Under the pieces are notes generated by a model, which was given only the letters and a program-made list of their open reading frames with translations, made no database searches and was not told where the DNA came from. A program made the position numbers and the translations under genes. Positions 1 to 10,800 of a stretch of DNA of 64,000 bases are shown piece by piece (within the stretch, counting starts at the first letter, position 1; each line of letters opens with the position of its first letter). The stretch comes from Seriola aureovittata (lineage: Eukaryota > Chordata > Actinopteri > Carangiformes > Carangidae), in NCBI RefSeq assembly GCF_021018895.1, contig NC_079382.1, positions 23,705,001 to 23,769,000 on the forward strand, given 5' to 3'.

Positions 1-203
1 GCGTTTACCTCCCATTGACCAGCAGAGGGCGTCTGGTGCCTCAGTGTCTCCTGCTCTGTGTGCATTTCACTACAGGCCGATCTGCTGATCCTGTCCGTGC
101 TCTGAATGAAGACCGTCACAGTTCAACGTGCAGCAGGTGGGTGCAGCGACGGTCCAGAACTCACAGGTAGGCAGAGGCACTGGGGGGGAAAGGCCCAATC
201 CCA

Positions 204-234
<31 letters not shown>

Positions 235-855
235 ACGGCTCTCCAGCAGACATTTTGAACCCTTTATTGCCACTTTCTATAAATTCACATTTCTGCAGAT
301 TTGCCTGAGAGAATTACCCACAGTTCATAGCGTTGTGATGTTAAACACAGAGTTTACTGGGATGTCTGGACGTATTTAAAAAATGTTAGATAATCAACAT
401 AAAATGAAAAAAAAAGAAGCTGAAAAATGAATGAAATGAAAAATTAACAAGCAAACAAACCTTAACATTACAAGTAAAAATAGGTTTTTACCTGTGAGTA
501 TAATTGGATCTGGCTTTCCATAGTATAAACAGACAGAAATGCTCCATCAAGAGAGGCAAACCAGGCCAATGTTTGGGGCACCCCAAGGGCATAGGGGCCC
601 CTCATATTTGCACATTTTGTAATGACAACTATAAACCCCCTTAAACCTCCATAAAGACCCTATAAAGGTCACTGCTGCTGCAACAAAGAGAGACTTCTGT
701 GTGGTTATTTCCAAAGTAATAAGTTGTAACTGTTTTCATGCACACATGATGAAATTAAAGTTACTTGACTTGATATTTGGGTTAAAGGTCAGGGTTGCTA
801 ATTTCTTAGACATGCAGTGATGTGAGTCATGGACAGTTAGAGATCCTCATCTCAC
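1..855. other. Intron-like sequence downstream of gene D exon 1
   Basis: No coding exon, RNA gene or clear transposon was recognised. The stretch contains an uninterrupted C tract at 208-234 and AT-rich sequence. If gene D is intact, this is its first intron on the minus strand. Confidence 0.3.
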
Positions 856-944
856 CTCTGAGCTCTGGTCTTTCTCTCATGTTCCCCACACAGAGAGGTT
901 TTAGAGGGAGGGGCTCCCTCCTCTCTGTCCTCACACTGATCCAT
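856..944 (-). CDS. First coding exon of NLRC3-like gene D (partial gene)
   Basis: This minus-strand exon starts at an ATG at 944 and encodes about 30 residues beginning [17 protein letters not shown], ending after two bases of a codon at a GTGAGA donor. It has the same length (89 bp), phase and nearly the same sequence as the first coding exons of genes A, B and C. The 75 bases upstream also match those genes. The peptide is the conserved leader of fish NLR-C proteins. No second exon is recognisable in the 855 bases left to the window edge, so the rest lies outside or is lost. It could be an orphan exon. Confidence 0.6.
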
Positions 945-1742
945 GGCAGAGCCCCCACCTTCACACCAACACAACAACATGCTTCATTACAACAGGGTTT
1001 ACTTCACAGGAAACATTAGTTCTCTGTCACTAACAATGTAACATCCTCATGTATAAAACTCGCACTGTGTGAGTATCACAGGACACCGTAGTGCTGTTGT
1101 AGTCAAGTCTTGCTTGATAAGGGCAATGTTAGCTCGAGAGCAAACATAACACTAACTTTTTATGATCCCAAAATCTTTTGCTGTGCTGCAAAAATCTATT
1201 TGATATAATCCAAATACTTGTCACAGATTCTTCAGAATTGGTCGCTGAGATATCATTGTGAGATTTTCAGGTGCTTTCCAGAGTGTAACAACATCAGGAC
1301 GTGTCTGTTTGGATCAATGTTAGCTCTGAATCACTGTACAAATTACTGAAAAAGCTGCACTTTAAATATGAAATACTGAAAGTCTGTGACCGCTGAGACA
1401 TGGACTCAACAGAAGTCTGCATCAGTGCTGGGAAGATGATCGTGTGTCAGGACAGTAAAATGCAGCCAAGTTGATCCAAGCTGTCGGACCAGTTCTGGCT
1501 ATTGATGTATATTTCAATAATGATGTGAGTTCAGGAAACAATCACATGTTCTGATTCTACTGAGAAACCACTAACAGATGACACAGCAGATCTTTATCAT
1601 TGATGGAGATTCTTAATAATATTTAGGTCTGCAACAGCCAATCAGCACCCAGAAACATTTCTACTGTCCAGTCAAAGAGCACCACAACACAATCACAGTG
1701 ATGCTGTTCAGACATGTACAGATTTCTCTGGAGGATTCTCAC

Positions 1743-1930
1743 CTGCTGAACTCACTTCAGGTCGACTTACAGACACTTTCCACCTTCATGTGTCGAGGAA
1801 ACATCTGGAGAGAAGAAGCTGCTCGTTCTCCCTCGTCAGTCCTGGTGTCTGTGAGCATTTGATCTGAGGACGAGTCACTTCCTCAAAACTTCAGAGTCCA
1901 AGTCTGAAAAACATCAGAGTGACGTCAGAA
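1743..1930 (-). promoter_or_regulatory. Type-1 NLR promoter and 5' untranslated exon of gene D
   Basis: This block is closely matched by 46728-46915 upstream of gene C. On the minus strand the conserved block ends at 1743 before a GTGAGA donor, consistent with a non-coding first exon spliced to the coding exon near 944. A palindromic CRE/ATF site TGACGTCA lies at 1920-1927 and is preserved in the gene C copy. The exon's 5' end cannot be fixed by eye. Confidence 0.5.
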
Positions 1931-2785
1931 CCAGTCTGACCTGTATCCGATTCCAGCCAATCAGAAAGACATTTCTGTTTCCTCTTCCTTACCTGCAACA
2001 GGTGACTGACTAATCCAGGCTTTTGTTCTGCATGTGTGGACTGTTGGAGGTGTCACACCTTCCCTCCACAACAACTACACACAGTGTCCGGTGGTGTAGT
2101 TCTCCTATGTGTCCACTAGATGGAGATATTTGGTGCAATTTGGATCCTATGCAAATCTCAGTGATGAGATACAATGTGAGGTTCAAATATATTTATTCAT
2201 AGATCTACTGTTCTGGATGAACAGTTTGTCGATCAGTGTATCACCTTGGTTTCCAGCCCATAGTCAAAAGGTTCTCTCAACCAGATATTAAACAATAAAA
2301 CAGCAGCAACAAGTATTTTCTATGTAAAGATATAGTGGTGTAATGGCGGAGGCCGGAGGTGTGACGGACAACGCATTTGTTTTGGTCTGAGATGCTGGTG
2401 GTCTCAGTCATTAACCCTTCTGAGCTGTGTCAGCTGTGAATCTACATTATCACTGTGCAGAATTCCCAGCAGCTGATTGTGGCATTATCTCACATGGTAG
2501 AAGAGATCAGGGAGCAACACCCTCACATTTACCTGATCTCCTTCACGTATTTATCAGATGTAGTACTCGGTCCTTACACCAGGTTTCCTTCTGCTCTGAA
2601 GCTTTACTGATGTCACTCACTGGTAAGTGGCTCTGGATAAAAGCGTCTTCTGAGTAAATGTAAATGAAAAGCAGTTTTGTTTCACAGTCTCTTGTGGCTG
2701 AAAAGGAATATTACAAAACAAACAGAAAAGTCTCACTTGGCTCTCTGGGCTTCTGTTCGCAGCTTTCTGAGGCTGTTGGGTAATA

Positions 2786-3058
2786 AAATGTACTGAGGAT
2801 AAAACTGTATCTGAGCTGATAAGGATCTGATGCTGTTAATGTTTGACTGAATGTTCAAAGGTTTTAGTTCCAAAGGTCAGAGCTGATTTTTGATCATATT
2901 TCCTTCTCAGATTAAAGATGAAATTGAAGAGCTGAGACGATTGAAAACCTCCTGTCGTCAGTTACGTGTTCGTTCTGCCTCTGGTCGGTTTCCTGGTCGA
3001 AGCTGCCGTTTAATTTCACCTTCACTCATCACTTCATGATTATTTCCTGCATCAGAAG
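2786..3058 (+). promoter_or_regulatory. Type-2 NLR upstream block and 5' untranslated exon of gene A
   Basis: The block is related to 28186-28475 upstream of gene B and to an inverted copy at 38097-38398. All three end in a purine-rich stretch followed by a GTAACG splice donor (here after 3058). This suggests a non-coding first exon spliced to the coding exon near 4882-4896. It is unlike the type-1 block used by genes C and D. The transcription start is not visible. Confidence 0.45.
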
Positions 3059-3059
3059 G

Positions 3060-4880
3060 TAACGTAACCTCCAGCTTTCATCATGTTTGTGTCAGTAAAC
3101 GTTTTTTTGACGGTCGATAAAGTGGTTCATGTTTTCAAATGGTTGATTTGAAATTTTTCCTTAATGAGCTTTTCACACGGAGACAAAGTCACGTGATTGA
3201 CGAACGTTACATAAAATGTACCTTTAAAGGCAGGAATCAACATCTACTGTTAGTTTCATTCTAAGAGAAGTTTAGTGTCAGTTTCACAGTCACATTTCAA
3301 CAGCCTGTGTCATCCAATCAGTGAGAGGCATTCACTGTCTACAGTTTGAGTTGTTGACAGGTGAAGTAGTTAGTGATTAACAGGTGATAAAGATTCATAA
3401 AAGATTTTACAGTCAGAGTGTTTGGGAAATTCTTATCATTGGCGGTAAAGAAAGAGCTGGAGTCCAGGATGTCTTATGCTGAGGACGTTTATTGATGCTT
3501 GATCAAGGAGAAAGGAGGAATCATCAATACAAACTTCTGTGTGATGTCACCTCCATTCTGGAGCAGGAACCTTTATATAGGTTTTATACATTTAGAAAGA
3601 TAACTATAGAAAGCTTACACTCCATAATTGGTCAAATAACCCCATAAGATGGAGCGGGGGTTGGAGAGGGATGTGTTACTACACTATTGGTTCATTAACC
3701 ATAAACAAGGAAACACTCAGCATCTTGTTACTGCCCATCCAAGGTCTGTCATCAGCCCTGGCACCATCAGTATCGGCATCACACTGACCTTTCACCCTGA
3801 GTCAGTAACTCATCAGGTGGACAAAAGAAAATTCCCTCACGCTGAGTTCACTGAGATTCAGAGATATTGTTTTTTTTATAGATTATTTGGGGCATTTTTG
3901 CCTTTATTCAGACTGTTTCATTTATAATTTTATTATTCACCCAGGAGCTGCAGCAACACAAGTACAACATTCTGAATCTTAAGTGTCATGTGATATAAAG
4001 TAAACCTCAGTCAGTGCCTTCAGAACAGACTTTAAAGTTGCAGCTCATTGTGTGTTGATTCAGATTCTACTTCTGCCTGTTGTTCGATTTCACTGACGTC
4101 TGTGAACAGTTCGCTACCAGGTTCAAGGTTCAAGCCGCTGATAATCAACGATTAAATCCAGACGATGTCACAGCTTTCCAAAGACTGATCAACTAACTCA
4201 CATATTATTATTACAAGGAACAAAGCTGTTTGTCCCAGAGCAACTGAAGAGCAGGTGTCAATAAATCTCCTTCATACAGTCTCAAAATATATATTTAAAC
4301 TTTAGATGTCCACATGCTTAATGAGCAAATAGTCTGTCCCAGTCCCAGGTCATACACACTCCTGCGTCCTGGTGTTGGTTATAACCAATTCTTAGTATCA
4401 GGTTAGACTCCAAAATAACTTGTTAATAACCTCCCCCACTCTCTGTTGAACATCTGTGCAGCTGTGCACGTCTTTATCACCTCAAACATTGTTCTAAATA
4501 CAGAGACGTAGATTTTTGTACTTTTACAAATACAGGTGAAGTTAGAGAGTTCTGAGTATTTGTAGCTTATTGTCATGTCTGTGAGAACTGGACCTGGACC
4601 TGGACCTGGACCTGGTCCTGGACCTGGTCCAGACCAGAGACTTTATTGTGGAGGCGGGAAACTGAGGCCAAGTCAAATCTGAGTCAAAACATCCCTGAGA
4701 CTGAAATAAGTCTGAGATGATAATAAACATTTCTACATCTTTTACTTTTTTGTGCCTCTTTAACAAATGTAGGAGGTTGATGTTATAAATACTTGTGACA
4801 TGTTAGTGACATAATGAGAACTAATGTTTCCTGTGAAGTAAACCCTGTTGTAATGAAGCATGTTGTTGTGTTGGTGTGAA
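3060..4880. other. Intergenic or 5' intron sequence upstream of gene A
   Basis: No coding exon was recognised. A GGACCT hexamer tract occurs at about 4590-4635; the same hexamer reappears inside the coding cassette exon at 5070-5243. The last 85 bases before the gene A ATG are conserved with genes B, C and D. Confidence 0.3.
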
Positions 4881-4895
4881 GGTGGGGGCTCTGCC

Positions 4896-7800
4896 ATGGA
4901 TCAGTGTGAGGACAGAGAGGAGGGAGCCCCTCCCTCTAAAACCTCTCAGTGTGGGGAACATGAGAGAAAGACCAGAGCTCAGAGGTGAGATGAGGATCTC
5001 TAACTGTCCATGATTCACATCACTGCTCCATCATTATTCACTCAGAGCTCTGTGTGTGTTGTGTTGAAGCCCAGAGCAGCAGAGACCAGACGCTACTGGA
5101 CCTGGACCTGAACCTGGACCTGGACCTGGACCTAGACCTGGACCTGGACCTGGACCTGGACCTGAACCGGGCTCAGTTAAAAAGATCAGGACGGTTTCTG
5201 AAAACTGTAATTTAAAACATGGACACCAGTCTGCTGATCAAAGGTAAGAATTTTTGTTTGTGTCTGTCGGTGTCCATCTTCCTATGGTACATGATGTGTT
5301 TGCTGTGTTGTCATTGAGCAATTCATTCCTCACTCTTTACTCCATATTCTTACAAAACATTTCTTGTCTCATTGTTTCTTAAAACTAATATAAGAAATAA
5401 TTATATTGTATTACAACCTGGCTCAAATTTTTGTGCCATTAGTTTCTATGAGTATTTATCTGTCTATCTGCTGCTAACATTTCACCTGGAGACAGTCTGC
5501 TCACAATCCATCTGTTCTCAGGTTAAAACTCCTTTTCATTTGTCACTTGTTTGTTTGTATCAGGAAGCAGCAGCAGAGACCAGACGCTCCTGAACCCAGC
5601 TGTGTGTCCATGAAGAGTGACCGGTCTATAGGTCGCTATATTAACTTCAAAGATGGACACGACTCAGCTGATCAAAGGTGAGAATGACAATGAATGGGTT
5701 TCTTTCTTTTTTTTTTTTTTTAAAGTATATTTTTTGGGGCTTTTATGCCTTTATTGGACAGGATAGTAGAGAGTGACAGGAAACAGGGAGGCAGAGAGGG
5801 GGAATGACATGCAGCAAAGGCCGTCCGATGCGGGACTCGAACCGGGGCCAACTGCAGCGAGGACTGTAGCCTCTACACATGGGGCGCTTGCTTAGACCAC
5901 GACGCCCCAATGAATGGGTTTCTTAAATACTGTGTGACTCTTTGAACATGTAACATACAATTCATACAGAAGTTGGTGAGTTCACCTTTTGATTTTTCTC
6001 CACAGACATTATGAGACGATCTCAGAGGTCCTCAGTTATCAGTCTGCAGAGAAGAATCAAACAGACATGGACTCCATATTAAAGGTTTGTAAATGAACAA
6101 TCAGTCAGTACTGAAAACTACAAACGGCCTTAAATTAAACTGTAAACTACTATTCTGGGGGCGACCTGATAACTGATACCATATAAGAGCACATTCCACA
6201 TGGGCTCAAATGCCCTGAGACGTGAGTCCCCAGTTTCACTGGTTGGATCATTTGCTGCTTGTCATTCAATCCTACTCTCTTCCAACATTTCCTTAATGTC
6301 TCCACTGCTGCTTTCTAACAAAGACATAAAAATACCCCTAAAGATAATTTTCTGATTGTAACAGCCTAACAAACCAGAAGGTTTTCACTCTGTCACAGAC
6401 ATTATGGGATGTATGAATTCATGCTGATATTTACAAATCATTTGTTCCAGCTGCTGGAGGAGAACATCATCAGTTTTGTGAAGAAGGAGCTGAAGAGAGT
6501 CCAGAGGCTCCTGAGACCAGATTACCCAGAATCCTCAGAGAGTCAGAGGGAGGAGGAGGAGGTGTTGGACGGTGAGGATGAAGAGCAGAGGAGCAGCAGA
6601 AAGGCGTTTGTGAAGATCACAGTGAACTTCCTGAGGAGAATGAAGCAGGAGGAGCTGGCTGACTGTCTGCAGAGCAGTAAGAGGATTTAACATGATGGAG
6701 AAATGAGACGTTTACTGACCAGATGGAGGGAAACATGTTCATATACTCATTCTTTAGGGGAAGAAGTGATGAAATGTTGACGTTTATTCATTGATCTCAT
6801 TTGTTGTTTCTTCATTCAGGACATTTTGCTGCAGTTTGTCGACAACAACTCAAATCGAACCTGAAGAAGAAGTTCCAGTGTGTGTTTGAGGGGATCGCTA
6901 AAGCAGGAAACTCAACCCTTCTGAAGCAGATCTACACAGAGCTCTACATCACAGAGGGAGGGACTGGAGAGGTCAATGATCAACATGAGGTCAGACAGAT
7001 TGAAACAGCATCCAGGAAACCAGTCAGACCAGAAACAACCATCAGACAAGAAGACATCTTTAAAGCCTCACCTGGAAGAGACGGACCAATCAGAAGAGTG
7101 ATGACAAAGGGAGTGGCTGGCATTGGGAAAACAGTCTTAACACAGAAGTTCACTCTGGACTGGGCTGAAGACAAAGACAACCAGGACATACAGTTCACAT
7201 TTCCATTCACCTTCAGAGAGCTGAATGTGCTGAAAGAGAGAAAGTTCAGCTTGGTGGAACTTGTTCATCACTTCTTTACTGAAACCAAAGAAGCAGGAAT
7301 CTGCAGGTTTGATCAGTTCCAGGTCGTGTTCATCTTTGACGGTCTGGATGAGTGTAGACTTCCTCTGGACTTCCACAACACTGAGATCCTGACTGATGTT
7401 ACAGAGTCCACCTCAGTGGACGTGCTGCTGACAAACCTCATCAGGGGGAAACTGCTTCCCTCTGCTCGCCTCTGGATAACCACACGACCTGCAGCAGCCA
7501 ATCAGATCCCTCCTGAGTGTGTTGACATGGTGACAGAGGTCAGAGGGTTCACTGACCCACAGAAGGAGGAGTACTTCAGGAAGAGGTTCAGAGATGAGGA
7601 GCAGGCCAGCAGCATCATCTCCCACATCAAGACATCACGAAGCCTCCACATCATGTGCCACATCCCAGTCTTCTGCTGGATCACTGCTACAGTTCTGGAG
7701 GAGGTGTTGAAAACCAGAGAGGGAGGAGAGCTGCCCAAGACCCTGACTGAGATGTACATCCACTTCCTGGTGGTTCAGTCCAAACTGAAGAAGGTCAAGT

Positions 7801-10800
7801 ATGATGGAGGATCTGAGACAGATCCACACTGGAGTCCAGAGAGCAGGAAGATGATTGAGTCTCTGGGAAAACTGGCTTTTGAGCAGCTGCAGAAAGGAAA
7901 GCTGATCTTCTATGAATCAGACCTGACAGAGTGTGGCATCGATATCAGAGCAGCCTCAGTGTACTCAGGAGTGTTCACACAGATCTTTAAAGAGGAGAGC
8001 GGCCTGTACCAGGACAAGGTGTTCTGCTTCGTCCATCTGAGTGTTCAGGAGTTTCTGGCTGCTCTTCATGTCCATCTGACCTTCATCAAGTCTGGACTCA
8101 ATCTGATGTCAGAAGAACAACCAACCTCCTGGTTATCTAAAGTCTTCAGGGACAAGCCTGAACCAACACTCTTCTACCAGAGAGCTGTGGATGAGGCCTT
8201 ACAGAGTCCAAATGGACACCTGGACTTGTTCCTCCGCTTCCTCCTGGGTCTTTCACTGCAGACCAATCAGACTCTCCTACGAGGCCTGATGACACAGGCA
8301 GGAAGTGGCTCAAAGACCAATCAGGAAACAGTCCAGTACATCAAGAAGAAGATTGAAGAGACTCCCTCTGCAGAGAAAAGCATCAACCTGTTCCACTGTC
8401 TGAATGAACTGAATGATCGTTCTCTAGTGGAGCAGATCCAACAGTCCCTGAGATCAGGACGTCTCTCCACAGATAAACTGTCTCCTGCTCAATGGTCAGC
8501 TCTGGTCTTCATCTTACTGTCCTCAGAAGAACATCTTGACGTGTTTGACCTGAAGAAATACTCTGCTTCAGAGGAGGCTCTTCTGAAGCTGCTGCCAGTG
8601 GTCAAAGCTTCAAATAAAGCTCTGTATGTGCACATATATCCATCTACATTTACTGTTTCTTCTTCTTTAGTCATGACAAAAAAAATGGTTTTTATACTTC
8701 TTTTCTTCTGCTGATTCATCTTCAGACTGAGTGGCTGTAACCTCTCAGAGAGAAGCTGTGAAGCTCTGTCCTCAGTCCTCAGCTCCCAGTCCTCTAGTCT
8801 GAGACACCTGGACCTGAGTAACAACAACCTGCAGGAGTCAGGAGTGAAGCTGCTGTCTGCTGGACTGGAGAGCCCACACTGTAAACTGGAAGGTCTCAGG
8901 TTCGTGTTTAGCTGTTGTGTATTCATAACTCACACCTGTAATTTTCAAAGTATTGACTATGTGAATTCTTTTTCTGGATTTCCTCTTCAGGCTGAGTGGC
9001 TGTAACCTCTCAGAGAGAAGCTGTGAAGCTCTGTCCTCAGTTCTCAGCTCCCAGTCCTCTTGTCTGAGACACCTGGACCTGAGCAACAACAACCTGCAGG
9101 ATTCAGGAGTTAAGCTGCTGTCTGCTGGACTGGAATGTCCACACTGTACACTGGAAGGTCTCAGGTTAGTTTTGAATGTTTTTGTATGCAAGATGTGGGC
9201 CTGTATTTATTTAAAATATTCAGTTTGTGAAAGTTTTGTTTGGTCTTCCTCTTCAGACTGAACGGTTGTAACCTCTCAGAGAGAAGCTGTGACGCTATGT
9301 CCTCAGTCCTCAGCTCCCAGTCCTCTAGTTTGAGAGACCTGGACCTGAGTTATAACAACCTGCAGGATTCAGGGGTGAAGCTTCTGTCTACTGGACTAGA
9401 GAGTCCACACTCTACAGTGGAAGGTCTCGGGTTAGTGTTTCTTTCTTATGTATTTAAAACTTTTAACTGTATTAATTTGAAATATTTATCATAAGGATTT
9501 TTTCTGGATTTCCTCTTCAGACTGAGTGACTGTAACCTCTCAGAGAGAAGCTGTGACGCTCTGTCCTCAGTCCTCAGCTCCCTGTCCTCTAGTCTGAAAG
9601 ACCTGGACCTGAGTAATAACAACCTGCAGGATTCAGGAGTGAAGCTGCTGTCAGCTGGACTGGAGAGTCCACACTCTACAGTGGAAGGTCTTGGGTTAGT
9701 GTTTCTTTCCTTTTTTTTTTTGTCAAGTATATTTTATTGAATGAAAAAAGTGCATGATGTAGGACAGGTCTACAACAGTCTACATTTTCATTAGAAAATT
9801 AACAAAAAAACGAACAACAAAGAGAATACAACAAATGTTGTATAATGTTCAACATAAATACACACAAAAGAAAGTACATTCTTAATAAACCCTCCCTCCC
9901 CTCTGCTTAGTACATTGTATATGACGGTAAAGGTCTCATCAGGGATCGGTGTTCCCAATTCATTTTCCCATGCATATCCCCATGGTATTATAGAGGGGGG
10001 AGTAACAGATTGTAGTGAGTCGTAAAAATGCAACACTTTTCTGTCTGAGTCTTTTTTCTGAAGGAGGCACCTGGGGGGGGGGCACTTTCAAAAGAGGGTA
10101 AGTGGGTATGCACATCATTTCTGATTTACAGAAAATTACTCTTAGGGAGTTCATATGTTTCTTGCAACTGAGCAAAAGAGGCAAAAGCTCCATTCAACTA
10201 AAGTTCACCAATTGTGTAAATGCCCATCTCTCTCAGTTGTAGAAATCCATCATTGAGCTGGGATGGTGGGAAAGAAGGATTCCCAGCCAAGGGGAGCAGG
10301 AAGGAGAGTGAACTAATCCCAAAAATGCTTAATTTGTTAGCAGATTCTAACCATAATATGTATAATAATGCTTCACAGGAGGACAGGGAGACTGACTTTA
10401 GGTCCGTGTACAGAGAATTTTTATCAGTTGTGTCTGTGCAAATTTTTATATAAAAAAATATATAAATATTTTTTGCCTTTATTTTTGATAGTACAGTGAG
10501 ATAGGAAAGCCAAGGAGAGAGACTGAGGGGATGACATGCAGCAAATAGCCATGGGTCGGATTCGAACCCATAGCCACTGCAGTTAGGACTAAGTCCATGT
10601 GGTACTCGCTGTATCAGGTGAGCCACCCAGGCCGCCAGGTCTGTGCGAATTGACTCTCCAAGCAGCTGAATAGCCAGAGCTAAAAAGGATGGGCAAGAGG
10701 GGACAGTCATGTCTTGTGCCCCTAAACAGGCTGAAGTGGGAGGACAACATTCCATTGGTTAGTATTTGGGCCTTGGGATTCCTGTACAGCAACTTAATCC

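Noticed and set aside
6980..7829. Several open frames on the minus strand inside the gene A NACHT exon, repeated in genes B and C
   Set aside because: They are shadows of a conserved coding exon; their conservation follows from the sense-strand protein, and they have no start context or family resemblance.
8489..9191. Minus-strand frames over LRR exons with repeated [21 protein letters not shown] peptides
   Set aside because: They are reverse translations of the sense LRR repeats and run across introns.
10198..10755. 185-codon minus-strand open frame
   Set aside because: It spans LINE and SINE sequence and resembles no protein.
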